Shown: positions 10,144 through 20,410, counted from the stretch's first letter. The stretch: 64,000 nucleotides of DNA from Xiphydria camelus (GCA_963678675.1 OY783196.1:17478138-17542137), one strand, 5' to 3'. The notes: generated by a model from the letters alone, not told the origin. Made by a program: numbers and translations.

Positions 10144-10397
10144 CAGCGAGAAAAATAATTAGGTTAAAATGACAAAATGCATTTAGTTGAACGCGTTTAT
10201 TTATTCTAACCAAAATACTGTTCAGTCGGATCAAGTTGTTCTAACCAAATGTCTAGTTATTTCAACCAAATGCTTAGTTATTCTAACCAAAAATTGGTCG
10301 GTCCGACCAAACAGATGGAGAATCCATATTTCACCAAATGGTTTGATCATCATCTCCAGGATTTTGGTTAAATCGATCAAGTTATTTTTCTCAGTGA
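10144..10397 (-). mobile_element. MITE family E, copy 2 (inverted)
   Basis: It reads AGCGAGAAAAATAATTAGG at the left and GATCAAGTTATTTTTCTCAG at the right, with internal GTTATTTCAACCAAATGC and ATTCTAACCAAA repeats and GGAGAATCCATATTTCACC. It is the reverse complement of the 8391 element, with substitutions. Confidence 0.85.
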
Positions 10398-10601
10398 GCT
10401 TACGCGCGGCGCGGAGTCGTAGTTGATCAATCCACTTCGGACCTTTATCAGGTGTGCCGCGTGCTTTTTTCGTTCCCTTTCGTCTTTCGCGCGTGGAGCC
10501 TTTCGCTTTGCCTGCCGGCGTTGTATCTTCAAACGCCTTCGTATTTCTGACCCGGATCGTCGGCGCTAGGACGCGTCGAGGTCGCTTTCCTATCGAGAAT
10601 C

Positions 10602-10795
10602 TGTACACTGAGAAAAAAATTTACTTGATCGAAATAAACGTGCCTTTGGATAGTCCCAAGAGCATATTTATTCGATTTAAATGAATATTGGTTGGATGCA
10701 AATATTAGATTATTGAATGAATTAGATGTTATTTAAATCAAATCAATATAAAGGCACGGTTATTTCGATCAAGTATATTTTTGTCTCAGTGTACA
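10602..10795. mobile_element. MITE family F
   Basis: TGTACACTGAGAAAAAAATT on the left pairs with TTTTTGTCTCAGTGTACA on the right. The arms continue through ACTTGATCGAAATAA/TTATTTCGATCAAGT and GTGCCTTT/AAAGGCAC. The interior is AT-rich and non-coding. Confidence 0.85.
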
Positions 10796-11039
10796 TTCTT
10801 TGATCTTGGATCGTGACGACGATTCTCGCCTTATCCTGTAATAATTTCTTCGCCGATCGAGGTGAATTTTTCTCGTTTTCTCTCGCGCGATGCATCTATC
10901 CTAACGGATTTTATTTTTGCGCATACGTAAAAAGGACGACGATTCGTACGTATCGTCATTTAGTTCTAGTTTCGGGGTATGATGTAGTTAACTGGGACGG
11001 AGATCGCATTTTGGCCGTAGGCTTTAGTTCGAAATCAGA

Positions 11040-11176
11040 AGGTCTGTTCCATCAGCACTCCCGGACAGTCGCGGGATTTCCGGCGCAGGCGCACTACGAT
11101 TTTTCTGCGCGAAAAATCGTAGCGCGCATGCGCCGGACGTCCCGCGACTGTCCGGGAGTGCTGATGGAACAGACCT
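11040..11176. repeat. Near-perfect 137-bp palindrome
   Basis: AGGTCTGTTCCATCAGCACT through CCCGGACAGTCGCGGGA and CCGGCGCA is mirrored by TGCGCCGG, TCCCGCGACTGTCCGGG and AGTGCTGATGGAACAGACCT. The loop is TTTTTCTGCGCGAAAAA, itself palindromic. It is a foldback MITE or a hairpin-forming repeat. Confidence 0.9.
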
Positions 11177-11271
11177 AGAGAAGCCAGAAGCTACACGTCG
11201 AGTGTACCAGTTAATTTTAGGTTGCGTTGAAATTAAAGCAAAACGACGACCTATAGGGGAAAGCGGGGTGG

Positions 11272-13106
11272 TACGAGGTAAGGTATAAGGCCGTATTATG
11301 AGACACTTTTCAGATGCCGTGAGATATTTTCAGCTATACGAAGTTGATTTAATACCATAATCCTGATTTTTTTTCGTTAGTTGATGTATCTTAATATTAT
11401 TTTATCTAAAACAATTGCTAAACAATGATTTTTTTTGTAGAAAAATATTTAAAAAAAACGAAATTATTGGATGATGGTTATGTCCGTATTTATGGGACAG
11501 TACGCAGTGGTATGACGCATTAATGATATAGTATGTCCCATATTATGAGACAGGTCAATCAAACTTCAAAACAAACAATTATTGTAATAAAATGTTTTAT
11601 TGTGCGAAACAACCCCATAACAAAACATATTTTAAAGACCAGGTAACATTGCAAAGTAAATTTCAACATGCCAATAAAATCAATCTTTGAAAATCAACTC
11701 TTTCAGCTTGAATGAAAAACGTCTGTCAATGAATACTGCATTTCTTGCTTGATTTTTTTAAAATTTCCTTAATTTTGTCCTGCAACAGTTTCTTCTCTTC
11801 TGCTATTTTCTTCTTCTCTTCCTGTAACTCTTTCTTCTTCTTTAATTTTTCTTCTTTAATTTTGACTGTTTTTCTTTATTTAAATGATAATTGAACCATT
11901 CATGCACATTTTGGCAAATCTATTTTAAAATAATGCTCTAAGTTTGAAGGCGTTTTTAACCCCTTCAGACCTGGTGTACACGAGAATGTACATTGGATTT
12001 TAGCTATTTTATTTAAAAATGTTACGCAAAAATGCAGCTTTGTACTGCTTGCACATAAATATAAGAAAATTTAAAAATAAAGATTGCAAAAATATGTTAA
12101 AATATAATAATACCCCAAAGGCTAAAACATTAACAATTTTATTTACTCCGCGAAGAAAAAATCAGGTCTGATGGGCTAAACTGCTATTAAATATTAGTTT
12201 CAAACTTTGAAAGCACGGTTGTTACTGTAAGTACACATTGGCCCTTTCTACATTTAAAGGTTCTCTTGAAATACAGTTTGATTATGCACTTTGGCCCAAA
12301 TCTCGAAAGATTGACATTGGCCCTTTTAGAACCAAGCCACAGATTTATATACATTAGTACATTTCGTCTCTACAATGCCAAACTCACGAATGTGCTACGT
12401 TTATGTTATGCAGATTTGTGAGTTTGGCATTTTAGGGACGATTTATAGGTTAGGTATCTCAATTTGTCAGTTTAATAGTAAATCCACTTACCAATGAATA
12501 GATTCCGTATTGAATAGAACAATTCAATATGTGTTTATTATCTCAGTCATGACTTGTATATAAAATATTTAGATAAAACACTAAAAAAACGTCTTAGAAA
12601 TGAGTGTATCATAAATTGGTACTGGACGGTTTGCGATGTTGAGATACTGAATTTTTGTCTCATAAACCAGGGCGATCGGCCGTTCCTAGTAGGTACATAT
12701 TGCGAGACGAGCCAAATTTAAATAAATTTCTAAATCATAGGATAAAAAAGCCGATACAATTCGAATCCTGAATTCAAAGGCTCCCGAATGAGGTATAAAA
12801 CATCTTCGGAAGTGTCCAAAATTATTCGTTAATCAAAATTAAAGCATATAGTACAAGTCATTATTTCCTCATTTACAACCAGCGTTTCTGAATGCAGTAA
12901 GGGAATAAATAGTTGATTTTTTTTTCAACAAAATACCCCCAAGCAAATATTGCATAAGTTGATTTATCATTTGAAATGATAATACACTTTTCTACAAAAA
13001 TTTTTTTCTAAAGATCAAGTGACCAGCTTATTTTTAATTTCATTTGTTCTCATAGTGTCTCATTAAATGGGGCATTGTCTCATAATATGATCTTTTACCT
13101 TACTCG
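11272..13106. mobile_element. Pogo-like non-autonomous element 1
   Basis: The left end GTAAGGTATAAGGCCG and TATTATGAGACA are mirrored by TGTCTCATAATATG and ATCTTTTACCTTAC on the right. Variants of the terminal motif TATTATGAGACA or its complement recur at about 11485, 11535, 12655, 12695 and 13075. This resembles the other pogo-like elements in the window, where the end motif also appears subterminally. The interior is AT-rich, with one short coiled-coil-coding scrap and a hairpin at about 12366-12453. The superfamily is inferred from architecture. Confidence 0.6.
11726..11883 (-). pseudogene. Lys/Glu-rich coiled-coil fragment, possible transposase C-terminus
   Basis: On the minus strand an open stretch reads KTVKIKEEKLKKKKELQEE and continues as a charged heptad-like run to KSSKKC, then a stop at 11726-11728. 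It has no ATG and a stop lies just upstream, so it is a piece of a larger lost frame. Lys/Glu coiled-coil tails occur at the C-terminus of some pogo/Tigger-type transposases. Its position inside a pogo-like element makes that reading reasonable but not proven; any coiled coil would look the same. Confidence 0.35.
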
Positions 13107-13362
13107 AGTCGGTCTCTGGGCTTTCTATTGACCGTCATGTTGTCCAGAGGCCATGTGAGGTATTTCATCCTAATCCTACTTTTACAAAAGCACCTAGTCC
13201 CACCTCTTACAAGTCGAGAAATATACAAGTTAAGAACAAAAAACTTTATTCCACGTAAAAGGGCGTTAAGGAACTTGCTCTCTAAAACTAAAGACAAGAA
13301 GGGTCCACTCGGCGTCGGAACTTTGCGACAGGGACAAGAGAACTTCACGCGAAGATACACCT

Positions 13363-13557
13363 GGCGGAAAGCGCTGTTTCAATTGCGGAGATCGGAATCA
13401 CATAAGTGCAGAGTGTCCCTCAAAGGACAAAGGTGCCAAATGTTTTAAATGTAATAAGTTTGGCCATATTGTGCCTAAGTGCACGGCGCAGAAATCAGCA
13501 AAGGGTAATGTCAACGAAACGCAGCGTGCCGACGGGAAGCACTATAAGAAGGTGTGA
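13363..13557 (+). pseudogene. gag: Gag nucleocapsid region with two CCHC zinc knuckles
   Basis: The plus frame contains CFNCGDRNHISAEC and CFKCNKFGHIVPKC, both fitting C-x2-C-x4-H-x4-C, the RNA-binding knuckles of retroelement nucleocapsid. It ends at TGA 13555-13557, directly where the protease frame opens. The frame change is explained most simply by a two-base TG insertion in GGTGTGACG, because KKV runs straight into the protease sequence if TG is ignored. Upstream (13128-13360) the frame is broken and matrix or capsid is not recognisable. Confidence 0.85.
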
Positions 13558-13820
13558 CGATTAATGACTCTAAGTTAGTAGCCCTGATTGGCACTGGAAG
13601 CAACTTAAGTTTGATCAGGGCAGACAGGTACGTTAAGCTCGGCGCACCCACGCTTGGACGTCGAAAAATTCTCTTTCGCGGTATAGGTTCCGAGAATAAT
13701 AGCACGCTAGGCGACTTTTGCGTAGAGATGGTAGTTGACGGAATCTTATATCCGATAGAGATACATGTCATTTCAGACACCTTGATGCAACATGAGTTGC
13801 TCATTGGTACAGATTTTTAA
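13554..13820 (+). pseudogene. pro: Retropepsin-like protease remnant with mutated active site
   Basis: The frame reads LVALIGTGSNLSLI where aspartic proteases of retroelements have D-T/S-G. The catalytic Asp is Gly here, a single A-to-G change (GAC to GGC). The flap and second half are visible up to ELLIGTDF, the conserved hydrophobic-hydrophobic-G motif near the C-terminus. The frame then hits TAA at 13818-13820; the next codons continue in the same frame into pol, so the stop is best read as a point mutation. The product would be inactive. Confidence 0.85.
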
Positions 13821-14111
13821 AATAATGTCGAGATTCATATTAAAGAAGGAAAAGTTTCTATCTCGAAGCTGTTAGATCGCGCAAGGAATTCTGATGTCCC
13901 TGAAGTATTCGAAATGGACATAGTTCATGAGACTAACGGCGTTGACCTATCGTGTGTCGCGAATCCAGAACATAAAGAAGTACTGTCCGACGTTATTCAG
14001 AAATACGCGCCGAATAAAACCCGCGAAATAGGGGTCAAGATGAGTCTGATTTTAAAAGATGATATTGGCAATCGACATTGGATGCTCGCCATCTTGTGGC
14101 GGATCCCCTAA
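13821..14111 (+). pseudogene. pol: Pol linker upstream of reverse transcriptase, truncated
   Basis: This is in the same frame as the protease, after the internal stop: NNVEIHIKEGKVSI and, further on, EIGVKMSLILKDD. In Ty3/gypsy polyproteins a motif like this sits just before the reverse transcriptase fingers. From about 14062 (GATATTGGC) the sequence no longer resembles pol and the frame ends at TAA 14109-14111. The reverse transcriptase core (YxDD) is absent. This is an old truncated copy. Confidence 0.6.
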
Positions 14112-14244
14112 TCATTATTGAGACGCTATGTACATACAAAGTAAGGACAGCTGATCGTGTTCAGTGAATGAAATTTACGTGAGAATTTATAAAGTTTAAA
14201 GAATATAATAAGTGGTGTAAGCTTCGTAGAACGAATAAAAAAAA
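14112..14244. other. AT-rich spacer
   Basis: Nothing is recognised between the gypsy scrap and the THAP fragment. Confidence 0.4.
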
Positions 14245-14454
14245 ATGTAGTCTTGTACAGTTAGTGGCTGCGAAAGTAATTCGAAAAAACATTTATCCAT
14301 GTGTTTTCACGGTTTTCCAAAACCAAATGAACGCGTAGTATACATTGAAAACCTGTTTGGAAAATTAGAAAAAATAGATAAATTGCCAACGTGCAACAAA
14401 ATGAGACGTGCTACGTTAAATGAGACGTTTAAAGACAGACAGCTGTCAAACTGA
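14245..14454 (+). pseudogene. THAP zinc-finger N-terminal fragment with early stop
   Basis: The frame starts ATG TAG, then SCTVSGCESNSKKHLSMC and FHGFPKPNE. That is the N-terminal half of a THAP domain: a first Cys pair (C-x4-C) followed by the FH-x-FPK motif. The second half with the C-x2-H pair and the AVPTIF-like end is missing; instead the frame runs through LFGKLEKIDKLP to a TGA at 14452. TAG as second codon is a nonsense mutation where related proteins usually have Tyr, Phe or similar. THAP domains bind DNA and are found in P-element-type transposases and some host proteins; this one is a relic. Confidence 0.7.
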
Positions 14455-14654
14455 TACAACCGGGTGTCACATTTTCCATATTTCTACCAATTTTTATGAT
14501 GTGATTAGCATTAAGGACACGATTTCCTTCAATCACATTGCGATGAGAAGGATTTGTTTGGGCCCAATCATAAATTTGATCTACAGTTATTAACATTTTT
14601 ACTATTTTCTCACAAATCGCATGTATTGTCGTATGGTTTAGGTCTTATTCGGCG
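14429..14654 (-). pseudogene. Unidentified ORF fragment, transposon-like
   Basis: The minus strand has an open run of 74 codons without ATG at its start, bounded by stops. It includes VDQIYDWAQTNPSHRNVIEG, then NRVLNANHIIKIG and ENVTPGCI. The spacing of E-G-x-x-V-L-x-A-x-H-I-I recalls a segment in insect transposon-linked SWIM/YqaJ-type proteins, from memory only. The last 25 bases overlap the THAP relic on the other strand. The adjacent opposite-strand fragments suggest a rearranged THAP-bearing element. Confidence 0.4.
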
Positions 14655-15130
14655 CCATATTGGTTAGGTAACGCCCCCATGTCGATTTCCAATAATCGCG
14701 GTTTTCTCGACCTACCTGCCTCCGCGCCTGTCTCGCTCTCTACGGCGACCGATTCAGCGCGCGGGCGCATCGGCGAGCTCCGCTCCGCGCGCGCGTAGAA
14801 TCTAGGCACCTAACCGCCGATTTTCCGCGCGATGTGGGGATACTCGTATGTATCCGTGCGCGGGCGATAGAAGCGCGCGCGCGCGCGAGAAGTCGCGGAC
14901 CTCTCCTCGAGTGAGTTTAAGCGAGCTTTCCGCGTTATTTTTGCACGGGAGGCGGCGCGGAGCTCGCCTCGCGTCGTTGCCGCGTCTCCCGTGCCTCCCC
15001 GCTCTCCCACGTTGCCGATATCAAGCATTGCGAGATAATTTCGCACCGTATACTTTGGATCTGGTTTTGCGGTGCCCTGCGAATTTGTTTTTTTTTTCTT
15101 CGGGGCGGACTCAGGTACTCGCGCCTGCAG
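14655..15130. other. CpG-rich block
   Basis: GC-rich from about 14690, with CGCGCGCGCGCG near 14875. Frames of 78-135 codons overlap on both strands and have no domain. It ends at a family E MITE. Confidence 0.35.
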
Positions 15131-15350
15131 ACACTGAGAGAAATAATTTGGTCAATTTAACTAAAATTTTGGAGACGATGACCAAACCGTTTCATGAATT
15201 ATGGATCCTCCATCTGTTTGATTACACTGAGCACTTTTTGATTGGAATAACTTGATATTTGGTTCAACTGACCGGTATTTTAGTTAGAATAATTAAACGC
15301 GTTTAATAAGATGCATTTTGTCATTTCAACCTAATTATTTTTCTCAGTTT
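15131..15350 (+). mobile_element. MITE family E, copy 3
   Basis: ACACTGAGAGAAATAATTTG on the left and CCTAATTATTTTTCTCAG on the right, with the family-specific ATGGATCCTCCATC and GGTTCAACTGACC blocks. It is shorter than the other copies because part of the internal TTGGAATAACT repeats is missing. Confidence 0.85.
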
Positions 15351-15446
15351 ACGGTGTACCCCTACGCTATGTAGATCGACTGACGTGGAAACGTGAATAC
15401 GTTTATAATTTTATGCACGATTAGTTTGCTTTATGAAATAGCCTTT

Positions 15447-16702
15447 ATATACATTAGGGTAGGCCAAAAAAGAAACTTTTTTTTTTTAAATTACTATGAA
15501 AACATTGTTGAGGATGACGAGAAAGAAATTCTGCTGAAGTTTCAGCTCTTAATATTAATATTAACAACTGCCTCATCGCAATTTTCTTTTTCCCATTTAA
15601 AAACATGGGACATTTTTTGTTTTAATTTTCGATTTTTATAACTTGTTAACGGATCAGCGTATTCAAATGATCAAAACGTATTCTCGTAGGAAATCGGACG
15701 ACCTACAAAAAAGGTATCTTATGATTTTTTGATAAGTCTACTGATTGGGAAGTTATTCGAGGTCAAAGTTGTACTGGTGGTCAATTTCACGGTTTTGTTC
15801 ATTTTTGACACGAATTAATTGTTCAAAAATAAAGTAAATCTTTCTGTTCTTGGAACACATGCTATGTCTTTTCATGAAACATTGAAGTTTTCTCGAAATT
15901 CCCAGTTATTTGATAAAAATTATGTTTGTAATCTACAACAGTTCATAAAATCTGTATTTTAATCGATTCGTATCGATCATATCATTATAAGAATGAACAA
16001 TTTTCACTACATATAATCATGTACTCATGTAAAATCAAGATTTTGTTATTTTGAAAAAGTTTTAAATTTCTTTTTCATGAAAAGTAAATCAATGACAAAA
16101 AATTACCCTTAAATCGCATAAAAATTAAAATTTAATTAATCTGATTTTTAAATTTTTGACTAACAAATGTTGCGGCCATGAAAAATCAAAAAGAGGATTA
16201 TTATTCATTTCTAAAAATGGCTTGCAGAAGATATAATAATAATTACTCTGGGGAAATGATTGAACTTTGAATATTTGGAAATAATTAAAGAAAAATCTTA
16301 AATAACTGAAATAAAAAGAGGTTAAAAAATTATTTCGTGTCAAAAATGAAAAAAAATACCGTTAAATTGACCACCAGTTCAACTTTGACCTCGAATAACT
16401 TCCGAACTGATAAATTTATCAAAAATTCATAAGACACTTTTTTTGTAGGTCGTCCGATTTCCTACAAGAATACGTTTCGATCATTCGAATGAGCTAATCC
16501 GTTAACAAGTTATAAAAATTGAGTTCAAAACAAAATTTTCTCATGTTATTTAAACGGAAAAAAGAAAATTGCGATGAGGCATTTGTTAATACTAATATTA
16601 AGAGCTGAAACTTCAGCAGACTTTCTTTTTCGTCATCCTCAACAATGTTTTCATAGTAATTAAAAAAAAAATAGTCTTTTTTTTGGCCCACCCTAATATA
16701 CA
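15447..16702. repeat. Large foldback with arms of about 350-400 bp
   Basis: The left end ATTAGGGTAGGCCAAAAAAG pairs with TTTTTTTTGGCCCACCCTAAT. The arms pair on through TTACTATGAAAACATTG, GAGGATGACGAGAAAGAA, GCTGAAGTTTCAGCTCTTAA, CGTTAACAAGTTATAAAAA-type sequence and GTCGTCCGATTTCCTAC. The central 300-400 bases are unpaired AT-rich DNA. Open frames on both strands are by-products. Confidence 0.85.
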
Positions 16703-16764
16703 TATTAATATTTTTGGTTTTAATTGCTGAGCAATTTTTAGTTGAGAAAATTTGGTCAACTACT

Positions 16765-16935
16765 TTTCGTATAAAAGTGGAATAAATGCTCGAGAAAAAT
16801 CGAAAGTGGCTTTTTCACAGTAGAAATACAGAGAAACATGTTTCGTTTAACCTTTTTTTCGATATCTCGAATCGTTTTCAAGATAATCGATTTTTACTCG
16901 CATTCTGACTATAGGGTTTATCCTACTTTCACCCT
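16765..16935. mobile_element. MITE family A, copy 2
   Basis: AAAGTGGAATAAATGCTCG at the left, CGATATCTCGAATCGTTTTC and AAGATAATCGATTT inside, and GTTTATCCTACTTTCACCCT at the right match the 196-417 element. The left end is degraded. Confidence 0.75.
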
Positions 16936-17084
16936 ACGGCGTTTATAAAATGTTTCTTGTAGAAATTTAATTTTATTAAAAAAGGGATCAAATTTCTGAA
17001 ATCAACTTCTTAACATCGCATAAATGATTAATCAAACATCCACAAATGAGAACTGCTTGGCAACTGAAAATATCAGTGAGCACT

Positions 17085-17500
17085 ACCCAAGTCGAAATTT
17101 TGCCCCTATTTTGATGGCCATCGCGACTTTTCAAACCTATTTTGATGCTATATGATCGTCGAGCTCCTATTTTGATGCTTTTTGAAGGTATCTGTAAAAT
17201 ATGGTTCTGCTTTGATGGCCAGAGACCCTTCACTGGGTAGAAGCTATGGCATTTGAAATAGGGTCTCCGCGCGAGTCGAAATTTTGCCGCTACTTTGATG
17301 GCCACAGCACCTCAACTGGGTAGAAGCTGTGGCATTGAAAATAGGGTCTCCACGCGAGTCGAAATTTTGCCCTTACCTACTTTGATGGCCACAGCACCTT
17401 TAGTGGGTAGAAGCTATGGCATTTAAAATAGGGCCTTTTTTTGGTTGCGAATTAAAATTTTGCTTCTATTTTGATGGCCAAAGCCCCTTTACTGTGTCAG
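17085..17500. repeat. Degenerate minisatellite, unit about 86-95 bp
   Basis: Successive units share CGAAATTTTGCC, ACTTTGATGGCCACAGCACC, GGGTAGAAGCTATGGCATTT and AAATAGGGTCTCC. At least four partial or full units can be aligned, with indels. Related sequence forms a foldback at 18091-18335. Confidence 0.75.
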
Positions 17501-18090
17501 AGTTTCGGACTTAGAATATTTTCTACATGACGAACGGGACTTAGAAAAATTTCGGTCTCCTGCATAGGTACCTATAGGGACTTGAAAATATATTTGTGAA
17601 TAAATGGACAAAAATTATAATTTGTTCAATTATTAAATCAATAAATTATTTGACTTCGAGTCTCCAGAGTATGTTGAGCAAGTTATAAACTATATTGTCT
17701 ATTGTTTATTTATATTGTTCATTAAAAATCAGATTATTATAGTAAATCAAAGACAACTAATTAATGTAAGATGAATAAACATTCATATAATTATTTACTT
17801 ATTTATATCGATTTACGTTTATGCAAGGATATTTATCAAGATATAATTATAAATTTAGAAAAATGTTGAGAAAAGAATAATACAATTATAAAATCTTATT
17901 TATTCGAGCTCTTTCTTATTGACTGGAAAAGCAACATACATTTGTACATCTCAAACTTCATATGAACACCAATAGTAATACTTAATATCACAGGAGCGTG
18001 CAGCAGATGAGGACTCGAGGACACCGACCATTCAACAAAGTTAAGCAGCAAAAATTGCGGACATTAGTTGGATGCGTGACCGCTCGTGTC
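17501..18090. other. AT-rich DNA, nothing recognised
   Basis: Low-complexity A/T-rich sequence with no open frame of note. Confidence 0.4.
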
Positions 18091-18335
18091 TGAAATGTTG
18101 CCCCTATTTTGATAGCCAGAGCCTTTCCATTGAGTAGAAGCTAAGGCATGCAAAGTTGGTTTTCGCTCTATGTTATTTTGCTTCTACTTTGAAGCTAAAA
18201 GTGGAAAATGCGGAAATTTTTCCGATTTTTAGCTTCAAAGTAGAAGTAAATAACATAGAGCGAGAACCTACTTTGAATGCCTTAGCTTCTACTCAATGGA
18301 GAGGTTTTGACCATCAAAATAGGGGCAAAATTTCG
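18091..18335. repeat. Foldback related to the 17.1-kb minisatellite
   Basis: TTGCCCCTATTTTGATAGCC, TGAGTAGAAGCTAAGGCATG, CGCTCTATGTTATTTTGC and TTCTACTTTGAAGCTAAAA on the left are mirrored on the right by TTTTAGCTTCAAAGTAGAA through GGTCATCAAAATAGGGGCAA-like sequence. The unit GATGGCC..GGGTAGAAGCT of the minisatellite is recognisable in each arm. Confidence 0.8.
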
Positions 18336-18756
18336 ACTCGGGACATAGAGCGACTTAAAAAGTCTCCCGTTTGTGCTATATCGATCTATCGACGTTTTGT
18401 AAACGAGAATTATAATCTCAGATCTTCGTAAGAAATTCACAATCATCGAGACATTCGGTGGACCCGACAAATCCTCTGCAGGCATGCGCTACGCACCGCG
18501 CGACGCTTGAAAACCTATTGAAAGTTAATAGAATTCGCAGACCGCCGCGAGAGATCTCCCGGAGGTATCGACGGTATATACCCACCTACCACCGCGCGCG
18601 ATACTGCCCTCCCCCCCTCCCCCTTTATAACTTTTCTACCGAGAAGCCGTCATCCCGCGCAGCACTCCTACCGAATCCCCGGATCGCTTCTACCCGCGCG
18701 AGATGACGCCCCGACCCGCCGTTGTGCGAGAATTTTTCCCCTTGTGTTAAGGTATA
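18336..18756. other. Partly GC-rich DNA, no gene recognised
   Basis: CpG-rich at about 18480-18720, with a C-run CCCCCCCTCCCCC near 18610. No domain in any frame. Confidence 0.35.
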
Positions 18757-18999
18757 AATTCTAGGATGCTCGGGAAAAAGAGTACAAGTCAAAAAATGGT
18801 ATTGTTCAGAAAATACCTTTATTTGTTTATATTGAAACACAAACTGTTGACAAGATGTATAAAATGAAAATAACACTTCTCATAAGAACCGTTAAATGCA
18901 TGTAGCACACAAATATTTCTAGGAAAGTAGAAGAAAATTGTAGAAGTGTTTTGGTAGGCGACTTTGACTTATACTCTTTTTCCCGGGCATCCTAGAATT
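18757..18999. mobile_element. MITE-like element with about 35-bp inverted ends
   Basis: AATTCTAGGATGCTCGGGAA with AAAGAGTACAAGTCA on the left is mirrored by TGACTTATACTCTTTTTCCC with GGGCATCCTAGAATT on the right. The right end lies inside the small minus-strand ORF described next. Confidence 0.75.
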
Positions 19000-19128
19000 C
19001 ATGGTCACCGAATGTAAATTTATCTCTATACTCGATGTCGAAGTACAATTCAGCTCTTGTTTCACGATATTTTGAAATTCGTCGCCTTCTTCATCGCTGT
19101 TCGGGATAATGACGCGTTTTCTCTCCAT
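18919..19128 (-). CDS. Unidentified 69-aa ORF, acidic N-terminus
   Basis: The product begins MERKRVIIPNSDEEGDEFQN, continues with IVKQELNCTSTSSIEI and ends HFYNFLLLS. I do not recognise it. A basic start followed by a Ser/Asp/Glu patch is seen at the N-terminus of nuclear and transposon-coded proteins. The second half is encoded by the terminal repeat of the MITE-like element at 18757-18999, so the original 3' part has been replaced or the frame is fortuitous. No splice donor that I would defend. Confidence 0.25.
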   Translation of the reverse strand: MERKRVIIPNSDEEGDEFQNIVKQELNCTSTSSIEINLHSVTMNSRMPGKKSISQSRLPKHFYNFLLLS

Positions 19129-19244
19129 ATTTTGATTTTACACTTATAGGTTCGGTATACTCTCGTGCGTCCGTCAGTCGACTCGAATGAATCGATTCGA
19201 TACTGTTAATGTCACGTTGCGATCGTCAATTTGAAAAAGACCCA

Positions 19245-19515
19245 CTTCGGACTAAGCAATCGCGCCAATCAGAGTGCAACAGTGTCAGCTGACAAAGTGA
19301 GATAGCTATACTCTGCTCATTTCACGTTCCGTTCGTCAATTTGATAAAAGGACCTACTTTGACGAAGTACTCGCGTCAGTCCGAGTAAAGTGTTTTTAAT
19401 AGTCTACGGACTCCCAGTCGTTGTCACGCGGGAAAAGCGCCATCTTACGGTCTAAAAGTAGACTGGAAAAGGCCTCGAAATGGGCATGTGAGTGAGGAAA
19501 AATAATGATTCTGTC
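19245..19515 (+). repeat. Dispersed repeat, copy 1
   Basis: The blocks GACCCACTTCGGACTAAGCA, CAATCGCGCCA, CGCGGGAAAAGCGCCATCTT, ACGGTCTAAAAGTAGACTGG and GGCCTCGAAATGGGCATG recur in reverse orientation at 59125-59300. The family class is unknown. Confidence 0.7.
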
Positions 19516-19581
19516 CACGCGCGCTATTGTCCATTCCTCTAGTGTAGGCGCAGCGCGAACATTATTGGGATGGTTACAGTA

Positions 19582-20334
19582 TACAGACTGTTCCCCTCTA
19601 TACACGCCAGCACATTGCATATCGGTTGGCGCTATCGGATCCAAGATGGTTCCCTAAAATTCGGTGACAATACCGACAGCCCAGAGACGAACCAAATAGA
19701 CGTTTCAGTCCGAAAAACATCGGTCATCTCAATAGTGGTGAATGTGACAGACGCTCTGACAAATAGCTTGATAATCGTTTGGATTTTTTTCGAATAATCA
19801 AGATAGTGAACGGAAGCAGTGCAATTTTTCTCTGATTGCTTGTGCATAAAGAGCAGGAAAGGAGATATCAGTATCTCAGAAGAAGTGCCATCAGATAAGT
19901 TACTTCCTAACTGACCGTCTTAACCTCATTTTGATTACGTATGAAGGACAAATATCTTTGTGGTTATCAAAATGAGGTTAAGACGGTCAGTTAGGAAGTA
20001 ACTTATCTGATGGCACTTCTGAGATACTGATGTCTCCTTTCCTGCTCTTTATGCCCAAGCAACCAGAGAAAAATAGCGCTGCTTCCATTCACTATCTTGA
20101 TTATTCGAAAAAAAATCCAAACGATTATCAAACTATCTGTCAGAACGTCTGTCACATTCACCACTATTGAGATGACCGATGTTTTTCGGACTGAAACGTC
20201 TATTTGGTTCGTGTCTGGGCTATCGGTATTGTCACCGAATTTTAGGGAACCATCTTGGATCCGATAGCGCCAACCGATATGCCGAATGTGCTACGCTGGC
20301 GTGTATAGAGGGGAACAGTCTGTATGTAGACTCA
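19582..20334. repeat. Near-perfect foldback with arms of about 360 bp
   Basis: TACAGACTGTTCCCCTCTAT begins the left arm and ATAGAGGGGAACAGTCTGTA ends the right. The arms match almost base for base through GCGCTATCGGATCCAAGATG, TCAGTCCGAAAAACATCGG, AAGAGCAGGAAAGGAG and CTTAACCTCATTTTGAT, leaving a loop of about 35 nt. The high identity suggests a young element or gene conversion between arms. It is flanked by TA on each side. Confidence 0.9.
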
Positions 20335-20374
20335 TATCGATACTCTTTCGCGTCGGTGTGTTGTTTTGTTTCAT

Positions 20375-20406
20375 TTATGTATGTATGTATGCATGTATGT
20401 ATGTAC
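20375..20406. repeat. ATGT tetranucleotide microsatellite
   Basis: About eight ATGT units with one GCATGT interruption, directly between the foldback and a Tigger-type end. Confidence 0.9.
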
Positions 20407-20410
20407 GTAC

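Larger units (their letters stand above)
13107..14110 (+). mobile_element. Ty3/gypsy-like LTR retrotransposon remnant
   Basis: The segment preserves the order Gag zinc knuckles, retropepsin, then the linker that precedes reverse transcriptase, all on the plus strand. No LTR, reverse transcriptase, RNase H or integrase is visible, and the homology stops near 14060. It abuts the right end of the pogo-like element at 13106. It is dead: frameshift, nonsense and active-site changes are listed under its parts. Confidence 0.75.
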
